Shown one piece after another: positions 8,088 to 16,594 of a DNA stretch of 64,000 nucleotides (within the stretch, counting starts at the first letter, position 1; every line of letters starts with the position of its first letter). This DNA comes from Roseithermus sacchariphilus (lineage in GTDB: Bacteria > Bacteroidota > Rhodothermia > Rhodothermales > MEBIC09517): assembly GCA_003285105.1 (NCBI GenBank), contig CP030158.1, forward strand, positions 4,512,449 to 4,576,448. Reading direction: 5' to 3'. A program made the translations under genes and the position numbers. A model generated the notes under the pieces. The model saw only the letters and a program-made list of their open reading frames with translations. It did no database searches and had not been told where the DNA came from.

Positions 8088-9215
8088 ATGCACGCGATGC
8101 ACACCCGACTCCTGACCCTGGCGGCCCTCCTGCTCCTGCTGGGCCCGCCGGCCGCCGCCCAGCCCGGCGGCACCGCCCGGCTCAAGGACCTCGTCCGGCT
8201 CGAAGGCACGGCCGTCCGCCAGCTCACCGGCTTCGGCCTGGTCGTCGGCCTCGACCGCACCGGGGACCGCGCGCGCGGCGTGCGCGGAGCCCCCTACACC
8301 GTGCAGAGCATCGCCAACATGCTGCAACGCTTCGGCATCCCGGTGGACCCGGCGCTGCTCACCTCCCGGAACGCCGCCGCCGTGATGGTGACCGCCACGC
8401 TGGATCCCTTCGAAACCGCCGGCAACCAGATCGACGTGACGGTGTCGGCGCTGGGAGACGCCCGCTCGCTCTCGGGCGGGCTGCTGCTCCAGACACCGCT
8501 GCAGGACCCGACGACCGGGGAGGTCTATGCGATGGCTCAGGGCCCCGTCTCCACCGGCGCCGTGCTGGCCTCCACGGTCGGCTCGTCCGTGCAGATCAAC
8601 TACACCAACACCGGACGCATCCCGCGGGGCGCCACGGTCGTGCGCACCAGCCCGGTCGACCTCTCCGGCCGGGAGACGCTGGGCCTGGCTCTGAAGCGGC
8701 CGGACTTCACGAACGCCACGCGCATCCGGGAGGTCATCAACCAGGCCTACCCGGACGCCGCCGAGGTGGTGCACGCCGGCCTCGTGCGCGTCACCGTGCC
8801 GGAGGGCGTGGAGGGCGCCAACGCGCTGATGGCCGCGCTCGAAGAGCTGAGCGTCGCGGTGGACGTCCCGGCCCGGGTCGTCGTCAACGAACGCACCGGC
8901 ACGATCGTGGCCGGAGGCGAGGTGCGCATCAGCGAGGTGATGGTCACCTACGGCAGCATCATCATCTCGACGCGGCAGGACCCCTTCGTCTCGCAGCCGC
9001 CTCCGCTCTCCGGGGGCGAGACGGTATCCGGCACCGTCAGCACCACCACGATCGAGGAGGAAGGCACGCGCACCATCGTGCTGCCGGCCAATACGGACAT
9101 CAACCAGCTCGCCGCCGCGCTCAACGAACTGGGCCTGACCTCGCGGGACGTGATCGCCATCTTCCAGACCATCGACCGCGCCGGCGCGCTGCAGGGCGAC
9201 CTGATCATCCAGTAA
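8088..9215 (+). CDS. flgI: flagellar P-ring protein FlgI
   Basis: 375 residues, normal for FlgI. A signal peptide (LLTLAALLLLLGPPAAAQ) precedes the mature RLKDLVRLEGTAVRQLTGFGLVVGLDRTGD, the hallmark N-terminus. Other conserved blocks are PYTVQSIANMLQRFGI, NAAAVMVTATLDPFETAGNQIDVTVSALGDARSLSGG, and the C-terminal NELGLTSRDVIAIFQTIDRAGALQGDLIIQ. The protein assembles a periplasmic ring in the peptidoglycan layer with help from FlgA. Two ATGs lie close together (8088 and 8097); the first is used here. It follows flgH by 44 bp. Confidence 0.96.
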   Translation: MHAMHTRLLTLAALLLLLGPPAAAQPGGTARLKDLVRLEGTAVRQLTGFGLVVGLDRTGDRARGVRGAPYTVQSIANMLQRFGIPVDPALLTSRNAAAVMVTATLDPFETAGNQIDVTVSALGDARSLSGGLLLQTPLQDPTTGEVYAMAQGPVSTGAVLASTVGSSVQINYTNTGRIPRGATVVRTSPVDLSGRETLGLALKRPDFTNATRIREVINQAYPDAAEVVHAGLVRVTVPEGVEGANALMAALEELSVAVDVPARVVVNERTGTIVAGGEVRISEVMVTYGSIIISTRQDPFVSQPPPLSGGETVSGTVSTTTIEEEGTRTIVLPANTDINQLAAALNELGLTSRDVIAIFQTIDRAGALQGDLIIQ

Positions 9216-9226
9216 CGCATCGCACC

Positions 9227-9595
9227 ATGGAGATTCGCTCGACCTTACCGCCGACGACGCTGGCCGCCGCCCCGGCGCGTCCCCGCACGCCGGAGGAGGC
9301 CGCCCGCCAGTTCGAGGAGGTGCTCGTCCGCCAGTTCGTGCAGACCCTCACGGAGGGGCTCTTCCAGAACGGCCTCAGCGGCGACGACGGCCCGAGCTGG
9401 ATCGAGGGTCAGGCCGACCTGCAGCGCAGCACCCTGGCGGACGTGCTCACCCGCCACCTCGTCGACCGCGGCCGCTTCGGCATCGCCGACCAGCTGCTCC
9501 GGCAATGGGACCGCACTGCCGCTTCGGAGGCCGACGCCCCCGAGGATGCGGCCGGATCGACGCCTCCACCCCCTGCTCCCACCGATGCCGACTGA
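9227..9595 (+). CDS. flgJ: rod-binding protein FlgJ, N-terminal domain only
   Basis: 122 residues. Matches the FlgJ rod-scaffold domain (PF10135): AARQFEEVLVRQFVQTLTEGLF, then ADLQRSTLADVLTRHLVDRGRFGIADQLLRQW. FlgJ caps the growing rod in the periplasm. The C-terminal muramidase domain of enteric FlgJ is missing, as in many non-gammaproteobacteria, and no separate peptidoglycan hydrolase is seen in this window, so the rod must use an enzyme encoded elsewhere. The tail is Pro/Ala-rich. The gene starts 12 bp after flgI and its end overlaps the next start by 11 bp. Confidence 0.85.
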   Translation: MEIRSTLPPTTLAAAPARPRTPEEAARQFEEVLVRQFVQTLTEGLFQNGLSGDDGPSWIEGQADLQRSTLADVLTRHLVDRGRFGIADQLLRQWDRTAASEADAPEDAAGSTPPPPAPTDAD

Positions 9596-10148
9596 CATGG
9601 CCCCGCACGCCCCCGACACGCCCGCCACCGGCCCGCTCGCCGTGGCCGATGCCCTGCTCGACACTCTGCGGCAGGAAGCCGCCGCCCTGGACGCGTTGCA
9701 GGCCCATTTCGGCCAGCAGCTCGACGCCCTGCGGGCGCACGACACGGATCGCATCGAGCAGGCGACCGAGCAGACGCACACCTTCATGGGCCGGCTGGAC
9801 CAGCTCCGCCAGACGCGTGAGCGCCACATGCGCCTGCTGGCCCGCATCGTCCAGGCTGCGCCCTCGGCCTCGCTGGAGGAGCTGGCCGCCGCCGTGCCGG
9901 CCCTCCCCGGCGGCGACGCCGTACGCACAGCCCTGCTCGAAGCCCGGGCAGTCGTCCGCCACCAGGCCGCCCTCGCCCAGAAACGCTGCACCGAGCTGGA
10001 GTTCGCCTTGCAGTATGCCGTGCAACTCAGCCGTGACCTGCTGATGGCTGTCCAGGGCCTCGACGTGCCTCCACCGGCCGGCGTCTACACGGCCAGCGGA
10101 GCCTCTGCCCCGACCACACCCCGCTCCCTCCTCAACCGCATCGGGTAA
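9585..10148 (+). CDS. flgN: FlgN-like export chaperone
   Basis: 187 residues, almost wholly alpha-helical by composition (long Ala/Leu/Glu/Gln runs such as ALLDTLRQEAAALDALQAHFGQQLDALRAHD). Position directly upstream of flgK and flgL, and the repeated LRxxEAxxLDxLxxxFxxQLxAL pattern, fit FlgN (PF05130), the cytosolic chaperone for the hook-filament junction proteins FlgK and FlgL. The ATG at 9585 lies within the end of flgJ; a second ATG at 9597 (residue 5) is an alternative. Sequence similarity alone is modest, so the call rests partly on context. Confidence 0.72.
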   Translation: MPTDMAPHAPDTPATGPLAVADALLDTLRQEAAALDALQAHFGQQLDALRAHDTDRIEQATEQTHTFMGRLDQLRQTRERHMRLLARIVQAAPSASLEELAAAVPALPGGDAVRTALLEARAVVRHQAALAQKRCTELEFALQYAVQLSRDLLMAVQGLDVPPPAGVYTASGASAPTTPRSLLNRIG

Positions 10149-10161
10149 TCCCGCCACGGCC

Positions 10162-11556
10162 ATGAGCCTCCACCAGATCGTCGAGATCACCCGGCGCTCC
10201 TTCCGGGCCAACGACGCGGCGATGAACACCATCGCCCAGAACGTCGCCAACATCGACACGCCCGGCTACGCCCGCCGGCGCATCACGCTGCGCAGCGAGG
10301 CTGTCACGGGCTCGGGCATCCAGAACAGCCTGCTGCCCGGCGTGGCCCGGGGCGTCGGCGTCTCGGTCCAGGCCTACGAGCGCACGCGGGACCTGCTCCT
10401 GCAGCGCGCCGGCTGGGAAGCCCAGACCGGCCTCGGCTCCTCCGCGGAGGAATACCGCATCCTGAGCGCCGCCGAGGGCCTCTTCCCCGTCCAGGGCGAC
10501 GGAACGCTCCAGGCCGCCGTGGCCGACTTCTTCAACGCCTGGAGTGACCTGGCCAACAACCCGACCGACACCGGCGCTCGCCTTGCCCTGCGCAACCGTG
10601 CCGACACCGTGGCCCGCACCCTCAACGGCCTCGACCTCGAGCTGCGCCGCCTCTCCGAACAGACGCGGCAGGACCTCGACGCGGGCGTGGCGCGCATCAA
10701 CGAACTGCTCGACCGGATCGCCGCGCTGAACGAATCGGTGCGCACCACCCGGGCCGGCGGCATCACCGACTACGCCGCGGCCGACGAACGCGACGTGCTC
10801 GTCAAGGAGCTGGCCGCGATGGTCCCCCTCCGCGTCGAGGAGGACACCGCCGGCAACTTCAACCTGACCATCGGCGGCAAGGTGGTCCTCGAAAGCAGCC
10901 ACGTCACGCCCCTGCGCATCGAGGACGACGGCGGCACGCTCCGGGTCGTCTTCGGGGATACCGGGCTGGCGTTCGACCCGGCGGCCGAGGGCGACGGCAA
11001 GCTCGGCGCCTGGCTGCGCGGGCTGACGGATACGCTCCCCGGAATGCAGCAGGCCCTGGACACCCTGGCCGGCACGCTGGTGGAGGAAGTCAACACGCTG
11101 CACCGCAGCGGCTATGGCCTCGACGGCGGCACCGGGCGCGACTTCTTCGACCCCGCCGGCACGTCCGCCGGCAGCATCCAGCTCGATGCCGGCATCCTGG
11201 CCGACGCCACCACCATCGCCGCCTCGGCCGCCGCCGGCAACCTGGGCGACAGCACCACCGCGCTCGCCATCGCCGAACTGCGTACGACGCCGCTCTTCAA
11301 CGGGGGCACGGATACGCCGGAAAACTACATCATCGGCGTCGTCAGCGATCTCGGCGCCCGCGCCGAACGCGCCTCCGCCCGCGCCACCAGCCAGTCCGCC
11401 GTGGCCGACCACCTCGACAGCCTCCAGCGCGGGGCCACCGGGGTGTCGATGGACGAAGAGCTCACCGACCTGATCCGCTACCAGCAGGCCTACGGCGCCA
11501 CCGCCCGCGTGGTGAGCACCGTGCAGGCCATGTTCGATTCGCTCCTGGCGATGTAA
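10162..11556 (+). CDS. flgK: hook-associated protein 1 FlgK
   Basis: 464 residues. First hook-filament junction protein, exported and placed on the hook tip. The N-terminus has the axial-protein pattern NTIAQNVANIDTPGYARRRITL; the FlgK-specific ADFFNAWSDLANNPTDTGARLALRNRADTVA follows; and the C-terminus GVSMDEELTDLIRYQQAYGATARVVSTVQAMFDSLLAM is the canonical coiled-coil end. It follows flgN by 13 bp and is followed by flgL after 17 bp, so the three are cotranscribed. Confidence 0.95.
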   Translation: MSLHQIVEITRRSFRANDAAMNTIAQNVANIDTPGYARRRITLRSEAVTGSGIQNSLLPGVARGVGVSVQAYERTRDLLLQRAGWEAQTGLGSSAEEYRILSAAEGLFPVQGDGTLQAAVADFFNAWSDLANNPTDTGARLALRNRADTVARTLNGLDLELRRLSEQTRQDLDAGVARINELLDRIAALNESVRTTRAGGITDYAAADERDVLVKELAAMVPLRVEEDTAGNFNLTIGGKVVLESSHVTPLRIEDDGGTLRVVFGDTGLAFDPAAEGDGKLGAWLRGLTDTLPGMQQALDTLAGTLVEEVNTLHRSGYGLDGGTGRDFFDPAGTSAGSIQLDAGILADATTIAASAAAGNLGDSTTALAIAELRTTPLFNGGTDTPENYIIGVVSDLGARAERASARATSQSAVADHLDSLQRGATGVSMDEELTDLIRYQQAYGATARVVSTVQAMFDSLLAM

Positions 11557-11573
11557 CCCTTGTGAGGTTTGCC

Positions 11574-12488
11574 ATGTCCTCCCTGCCCTCCGTGCATCTA
11601 TCCCGCGAGCGGAGCCTGGCCTCCGACTTCGCCGAGCGCTCGCTGACGACCCGCCGGCGCGAGATCGCCCGGCTCCAGGAGCAGATCAGCACCGGCTACC
11701 GCGTCAACCGCCCCTCGGACGACGCCACGGCCTATGCCGAGGCGCGCCGCATGGACGTGCTGATCGACCGCTACGAACAGTACGAGCGCACCATCGGCTC
11801 GGCCCGGGCCTGGGTCGATGCCACGCAGACGGCCCTGGACGACCTGGCCGACCTGATGACGGAAGCCTATGAACGGGGCGTCCAGGGTCAGAGCGACGCC
11901 CTCAGCCCGGCCGACAAGGAGATCCTCGCCGGCCGCCTCGAAGCGCTGCGCGATCAGGTCTTCGACCGCCTTAACACCCGGCACGACGGGGAATACCTCT
12001 TCGCCGGCACCCGCACCACCGAGCCGGCCTTCAGCCGCTCCGGCACCACGATCACCTACGAGGGCAACACCGACCCCCGCCTGCGCCCGATCGGCCCCGG
12101 CGTGACGCTCGACATCAGCATCGACGGCGAGAGCGTCGTCGACACGGGGGCCGGCTTCACCATCACCGAGGCCCTGCAAGACATGATCGACGCCCTCCGC
12201 GCCGACGACGCCGGCCAGGTCGCCACGGCGCTCGACCGCCTGGTGACGGCCCGGGATCACGTGATCGCCCGGAGCAGCGACGCGGGTAACCTGGGCGACC
12301 GCCTGAACGTGGCCGAGGCGCAGCTCCGCTCCGCCGACCGCACCGCCCAGGCTCGCCGCTCCGACGCGCAGGACGCCGACCTCGCCGAGGTGCTGGTGCA
12401 CTTCCAGAAAGAACAGACCCACCTGCAGGCTGCCCTCCAGGTCACGGCGTCCGTCCTGCAGACCTCGTTGATCGATTACCTCCGCTGA
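11574..12488 (+). CDS. flgL: hook-associated protein 3 FlgL
   Basis: 304 residues. Second junction protein between hook and filament. The flagellin-like N-terminal domain (ARLQEQISTGYRVNRPSDDATAYAEARRMD) and the C-terminal helix (NVAEAQLRSADRTAQARRSDAQDADLAEVLVHFQKEQTHLQAALQVTASVLQTSLIDYL) are both present. GTGAGG lies six bases before the ATG at 11574, so this start is preferred over the GTG at 11562. The middle segment has GEYLFAGTRTTEPAF, typical of FlgL. Confidence 0.93.
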   Translation: MSSLPSVHLSRERSLASDFAERSLTTRRREIARLQEQISTGYRVNRPSDDATAYAEARRMDVLIDRYEQYERTIGSARAWVDATQTALDDLADLMTEAYERGVQGQSDALSPADKEILAGRLEALRDQVFDRLNTRHDGEYLFAGTRTTEPAFSRSGTTITYEGNTDPRLRPIGPGVTLDISIDGESVVDTGAGFTITEALQDMIDALRADDAGQVATALDRLVTARDHVIARSSDAGNLGDRLNVAEAQLRSADRTAQARRSDAQDADLAEVLVHFQKEQTHLQAALQVTASVLQTSLIDYLR

Positions 12489-12502
12489 TCCCCCTGCCTG
12501 TC

Positions 12503-13339
12503 ATGCCGCTTGCCTCTACGCCCGAACGCTCTCTCCTGGCCTCCTACCACCTGCCCGAGCGGCGCTTCCGGGCCGGGGCCGCCCTCCCGGCCCCGCTCCG
12601 GCCGATCTGGGAGGCGCTGCGCACCCGGCGCACCCGCGACGCCCAGACCGCCCTCCGGCACGCGCTGGCGTCGCTGCCCGAAGACGCGGCACACGCCTCG
12701 CTCCGGGCGGCGCTGCTCTACGGCCTGGCCGCCACCCACCTCCTCGACGGGCACCCGTCGCTCGCCGAACGCTACGCCCGCGAGTCGCTCACCCTGGAGC
12801 CCCGGCAATGGGCCGCGCCGCGGATCCTGCTGGAGATCCTGGAGGCCCGGCACGCCTACGAAGACGCCTACCTCTACCTGACTGAACGGCTCGCCGGCCC
12901 CCCCGGCCCGGCCTGGGACGACCCGCTCCCCGAACGGCACCAGTACCTGGCCGCCGCCGCCTGGACCTGGCACATCGGCGACTTCGAGGCCGCCGCCCGC
13001 TTCGTGCACTGCGCCTACCCGGACGGCCTCTCCACCATGCCGTCCGACCTCCAGGAAGACTGCTTCCGCCTGGCGCTCTACCGGGACCAGCCGGACGAAG
13101 CCGCCGAGGCCGCCGCCTGCCTCATCATCAACCGCCCCGTCGAATCCGCCGATGCCTTGCTGCAAACCATCGTGCACCAGGGCTGGACGGCACAGGCGCT
13201 CCCCCTGTACCGCAGCGTGTATGCCAGCGACCCCGGCAACGAACTCCTCCGCCGCCGCCTGATCGCCCTCTGCATCCGCGAAGGCATCATCGACGAAGCC
13301 AGAAAACTCTCCAGCCTGGGCGTCCTGAAAGCGTCCTGA
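12503..13339 (+). CDS. TPR-like helical-repeat protein of unknown role
   Basis: 278 residues with no signal peptide or membrane segment. The sequence reads as paired helices of about 34 residues: AALLYGLAATHLLDGHPSLAERYARESLTLEPRQWAAPRILLEILEARHAYEDAYLYL, then ALYRDQPDEAAEAAACLIINRPVESADALLQTI and GNELLRRRLIALCIREGIIDEARKLSSLGVL. This suggests a TPR-type scaffold. It starts 15 bp after flgL, inside the flg operon, where other bacteria often carry csrA and fliW, which are absent here. A flagellar regulatory or assembly role is inferred from position only. Confidence 0.6.
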   Translation: MPLASTPERSLLASYHLPERRFRAGAALPAPLRPIWEALRTRRTRDAQTALRHALASLPEDAAHASLRAALLYGLAATHLLDGHPSLAERYARESLTLEPRQWAAPRILLEILEARHAYEDAYLYLTERLAGPPGPAWDDPLPERHQYLAAAAWTWHIGDFEAAARFVHCAYPDGLSTMPSDLQEDCFRLALYRDQPDEAAEAAACLIINRPVESADALLQTIVHQGWTAQALPLYRSVYASDPGNELLRRRLIALCIREGIIDEARKLSSLGVLKAS

Positions 13340-13373
13340 ACGCCGCCCCGGGCGACGCAACCCACCACCCCGC

Positions 13374-14345
13374 ATGCCAGAACGCATCGCCTCCCCCCGT
13401 GCCACCCTCAGCAAACTGGAACTGCGCTGCCCACCCCTGCCGCAGACGCTGATGGAGGCCATGGAACTGATCGAACAGCCGGAAAAGCTGGAAGTCGGCC
13501 CCGTCACCGAGATGGTCCAGCGCGACCCGATCGTGGTGGCCCGGCTGCTCCAGATCGTCAACTCCGCCTATTACGGGCTGCGCCACCCGATCAGCAGCGC
13601 CGACCGCGCCGTGGTCATGCTCGGCCCGGTGGCCGTCGCCGGCATCGTGGTGGGCATGAACATGCTCAAGCTGCGCTCGATGCTTGACGGGCCGGCGGCC
13701 CCCTGCTTCCTGCGCCTCATCCGCCATAGCGTCGCCACGGCCTTCCTCACCCGGCACCTGCTCGATCACGACGCCGCCCGCTCGATGACCCGCATCGGCG
13801 TCGGCTTCACCTCCGGGCTGCTCCACGACTTCGGGAAGATCATCCTGGTCTACAACTTCCCCGAGGAAGCCGTCCGCTTCTACGACAACCGCGCCCTGGA
13901 CGAGCAGCTCCTCGACGAGGACGAGCGGCACCTGGAGCAACTGCTCTTCGGCTGCGACCACACCGAAGCCGGCGAATACGTGGCTCGCAAGCTGCGCTTC
14001 CCCGATACGCTGACGGACGTCATCCGCCTGCACCACGAACCCGACCGCGCCTCCGGCTCGCCGGAGACGGACCGCGTGGTGCGCGCCGTGGCCGTGGCCA
14101 ACCTGGCCGCGACGGCCATGGGCTATGCCTTCACGCACGAGCGCACCTGGGAGGCCTGCCAGGAGGCCCCGGTCTGGTCGGCCTTCCTCGCCGCCCAGGC
14201 CGCCCGCTACCCGAGCGCCGACGCCCTCCTGGCCGACCTGCTCGCCCAGCAGCCTCACCTCGATGCCTACGTGCACGAACTGACGAGCACCACGGACCCG
14301 GAGCACGTGCAACGCCGCGTGCCCTCCCCCGGGCGCCCGGACTGA
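13374..14345 (+). CDS. HDOD-domain signalling protein
   Basis: 323 residues. An HDOD domain spans residues about 15-215: PPLPQTLMEAMELIEQPE, then VTEMVQRDPIVVARLLQIVNSAYYGLRHPISSADRAVVMLGPVAVAGIVVGM, the signature of the family. An HD-like motif GLLHDFGK is present, but the set of metal ligands looks incomplete, as usual for HDOD proteins, which are generally not active phosphodiesterases. Such proteins are common in motility clusters and modulate two-component or c-di-GMP signalling. It is the last gene before a strong terminator (14387-14425), so it closes the flgF operon. Confidence 0.85.
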   Translation: MPERIASPRATLSKLELRCPPLPQTLMEAMELIEQPEKLEVGPVTEMVQRDPIVVARLLQIVNSAYYGLRHPISSADRAVVMLGPVAVAGIVVGMNMLKLRSMLDGPAAPCFLRLIRHSVATAFLTRHLLDHDAARSMTRIGVGFTSGLLHDFGKIILVYNFPEEAVRFYDNRALDEQLLDEDERHLEQLLFGCDHTEAGEYVARKLRFPDTLTDVIRLHHEPDRASGSPETDRVVRAVAVANLAATAMGYAFTHERTWEACQEAPVWSAFLAAQAARYPSADALLADLLAQQPHLDAYVHELTSTTDPEHVQRRVPSPGRPD

Positions 14346-14386
14346 CCCGAATGCCCGCGGCCGTACCACCGGTCTTCGCCATCCCG

Positions 14387-14425
14387 GCCCGGCTTCCCTG
14401 ACGGAGGCCGGGCTTCTTTCGTTTG
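14387..14425 (+). terminator. intrinsic terminator closing the flgF-HDOD operon
   Basis: An 11-bp GC-rich stem (arms 14387-14397 and 14403-14413, with one T-G pair) and a 5-nt loop is followed by TTCTTTCGTTT. It separates the flg operon from flagellin 1. Confidence 0.75.
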
Positions 14426-14525
14426 TGGCCCGTTTCAGGCCATTCCGGGCGGCGTCATGCCCCCATCGCCCCTTCCCGACGCCCCCCCGGCACCGCCCTC
14501 TGAAATCCGAGTCATCGCCCGGATT

Positions 14526-14552
14526 TAAGAAACCTCAGGACCGCGACGATAC
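14526..14552 (+). promoter_or_regulatory. sigma28 (FliA)-type promoter for flagellin 1
   Basis: TTTAAG, 15 nt, GACGATAC. The last six of the TAAG...CGATA block match the FliA consensus (TAAA-N15-GCCGATAA). The same pattern recurs before fliS, flgM, cheW and motA. A start near 14559 gives a leader of about 55 nt to the ATG at 14614. Confidence 0.6.
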
Positions 14553-14613
14553 ACGTCGCAGACCCAAAACGCCAGAACCACAACCGTCTTCAACACTCAA
14601 CTACGTACAAGCC

Positions 14614-15450
14614 ATGGGAGCTTTTGGAGACTTGACCCGAATCAACACCAACATCCAGGCCCTGGATTCCCTGCGGATGCTGCAGCGGACGAACCAGGAA
14701 CTGGGGGACCGCCAGCTGCGCCTCGCGACGGGCAGCCGCATCAACCGGGCCGAAGACGACTCGGCCGGCTACTCGATCTCGAAGAAGCTGGAGGCCCGCG
14801 TCCGCGGTCAGGCCCAGGCCCTGGCCAACATCGGCGACGCCAAGAGCATGCTCACCGTCGCCGAAGGGGCCCTGGGCACCGTCATGGACATCCTCCAGAC
14901 GATGAAGGAAAAGGTCATCCAGGCCGCCAACGACACGATGGGGGTGGATGAGCGCAACGCCATCGAAAGCCAGCTCGACGCGCTGGCCGCCGAGATCGAC
15001 GACCTCATCGCCGACTCCCAGTACAACAGCCGGTCCCTGTTCACCACCACGCCGCTGACCTTCCAGGTCAACGCCGAAGCCGGGGACACCTTTACCGTCA
15101 CCATCGGCACGCTCTCGGCCGCCATGCTGCAGGTGTCCGATGCCGACCTGGTGGTGACCGATGCCTCGAACGCCTCCACGGCGCTCGCGAACATCGACAA
15201 CGCCATCCAGACGCTGGCCGACACGCTGGCCTCGATCGGTGACGATCAGAAGCGCCTCACCTTCAAGATGGACAACCTCTCCATCTCGATGAACAACTAC
15301 GAGGCCGCGCGCAGCCGCATCGAAGACGCCGACTTCGCCAAGGAGCAGATGGAGATCGTCAAGCTGCAGATCCTGCAGCAGACCGGCACGGCCTCGCTCG
15401 CGCAGGCCAACGCGTCTCCGCAGGCCGTGCTCTCGCTCTTCGGCGGTTAA
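14614..15450 (+). CDS. fliC: flagellin 1
   Basis: 278 residues: a short flagellin with the conserved D0/D1 helices and almost no surface-exposed insert. N-terminus TRINTNIQALDSLRMLQRTNQELGDRQLRLATGSRINRAEDDSAGYSISKKLEARVRGQ; C-terminus ARSRIEDADFAKEQMEIVKLQILQQTGTASLAQANASPQAVLSLFGG. Exported by the type III apparatus and polymerised into the filament with FliS and FliD. It has its own sigma28-type promoter. It differs from the next two flagellins over the middle (residues 100-200) and ends in FGG where they end in F. The longer open frame upstream (from 14425) crosses the promoter and is not coding. Confidence 0.95.
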   Translation: MGAFGDLTRINTNIQALDSLRMLQRTNQELGDRQLRLATGSRINRAEDDSAGYSISKKLEARVRGQAQALANIGDAKSMLTVAEGALGTVMDILQTMKEKVIQAANDTMGVDERNAIESQLDALAAEIDDLIADSQYNSRSLFTTTPLTFQVNAEAGDTFTVTIGTLSAAMLQVSDADLVVTDASNASTALANIDNAIQTLADTLASIGDDQKRLTFKMDNLSISMNNYEAARSRIEDADFAKEQMEIVKLQILQQTGTASLAQANASPQAVLSLFGG

Positions 15451-15588
15451 GCCCTCTAGTGTTTCCGAATCTCACGCTGCCAACGAACGGCTGAACTCCA
15501 TCATTGCAATCCACATAGCGCCCGGGCGGATCATCGAGTGCTCGCATCCTCGGTAACCCGGCCAGCGCCTCCGATCTTCACAACCCCA

Positions 15589-16434
15589 ACATGGAGGAGT
15601 TAGACCATGTCATTCGGAGACCTGACTCGAATCAGCACCAACCTGCAGGCGCTGGACTCGCTCCGCACCCTGCGCAACACCAACAGCGAGCTCGGCCTGC
15701 GCCAGCTCCGCCTGGCCACCGGTAGCCGCCTCAACCGCGCCGAAGACGACTCGGCCGGCTACTCCATCGCCAAAAAACTCGAAGCCCGCGTCCGCGGTCA
15801 GGCCCAGGCCCTGGCCAACATCGGCGACGCCAAGAGCATGCTCACCGTCGCCGAAGGCAGCCTCAACACCGTCATGGACATCCTCCAGACGATGAAGGAG
15901 AAGGTCATCCAGGCCGGCAACGACACGCTCGGCTCCTCCGAGCGCACCGCCATCGAGAACCAGCTCGACGCGCTCTCCAGCGAAATCACCGACATCATCA
16001 ACGACACCACCTACAACGGCAACAGCCTCTTTACCTCGACCGCGCTGACCTTCCAGGTCAACGCCGAGTCCGGAGACACCTTCTCCTCTACCATCGGCAC
16101 GCTCTCGGTGGCCGGCCTCGGCGTCGACGACAACAGCATCGTCGTCTCCAGCGCGGCGAGTGCCGCCGTGGCCCTCTCGAACATCGACGCCGCCATCCAG
16201 ACCATCGCCGACACGATGGCCTCCATCGGCGACGACCAGAAGCGCCTCAGCTTCAAGATGGACAACCTCTCCATCTCGATGAACAACTACGAGGCCGCGC
16301 GCAGCCGCATCGAGGATGCCGACTTTGCCAAGGAGCAGATGGAGATCGTCAAGCTGCAGATCCTGCAGCAGACCGGCACGGCCTCGCTCGCGCAGGCCAA
16401 CGCCGCCCCGCAGGCCGTCCTCTCCCTCTTCTAA
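15589..16434 (+). repeat. direct repeat unit, copy 1 (flagellin 2 with its ribosome site)
   Basis: Copy 1 of a duplication whose second copy is at 16595-17440, offset exactly 1006 bp. Both begin at the same leader with GGAGGAG, nine bases before the ATG, and run to the flagellin stop. The two are almost base-identical except for the segment coding for residues about 178-198. Confidence 0.9.
15607..16434 (+). CDS. fliC: flagellin 2
   Basis: 275 residues. GGAGGAG before the ATG is one of the few strong Shine-Dalgarno sites in the window, consistent with high expression. Sequence outline as flagellin 1: N-terminal helices with LRQLRLATGSRLNRAEDDSAGYSIAKKLEARV, C-terminal RIEDADFAKEQMEIVKLQILQQTGTASLAQANAAPQAVLSLF. 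The middle reads GVDDNSIVVSSAASAAVALSNIDAAIQ, differing from copy 3. No clear sigma28 promoter lies in the 156 bp upstream (a TAAC...CCGATC pair has only 12 nt between the parts), so it may be read through from flagellin 1 or use an atypical site. Confidence 0.95.
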   Translation: MSFGDLTRISTNLQALDSLRTLRNTNSELGLRQLRLATGSRLNRAEDDSAGYSIAKKLEARVRGQAQALANIGDAKSMLTVAEGSLNTVMDILQTMKEKVIQAGNDTLGSSERTAIENQLDALSSEITDIINDTTYNGNSLFTSTALTFQVNAESGDTFSSTIGTLSVAGLGVDDNSIVVSSAASAAVALSNIDAAIQTIADTMASIGDDQKRLSFKMDNLSISMNNYEAARSRIEDADFAKEQMEIVKLQILQQTGTASLAQANAAPQAVLSLF

Positions 16435-16511
16435 CGATCTCGCCCGTGACGCCGCGCTGACCGGCCGGCCCGCCGGCGCCCGTTCACGGCACACATAACC
16501 GGGCAGTCCAC

Positions 16512-16553
16512 AAAAAAAGGGCTGGAGCAGTGCTCGCATCACCACTCCAGCCC
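16512..16553 (-). terminator. hairpin with T-tract on the minus strand, between flagellins 2 and 3
   Basis: A perfect 9-bp stem (GGGCTGGAG 16519-16527, CTCCAGCCC 16545-16553) is preceded on the plus strand by seven A (16512-16518). Read on the minus strand it is a stem followed by seven T, a standard intrinsic terminator, although no minus-strand gene is seen next to it. Confidence 0.55.
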
Positions 16554-16594
16554 AGATGGGCTGCTTCAAGTACACGTCCCGCACACAAACGATT

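Noticed and set aside
15550-15580. TAAC...TCCGATC before flagellin 2 as a sigma28 promoter
   Set aside because: Only 12 nt separate the two parts, shorter than the 14-15 seen at the other six sites, and the -35 lacks TTAA.
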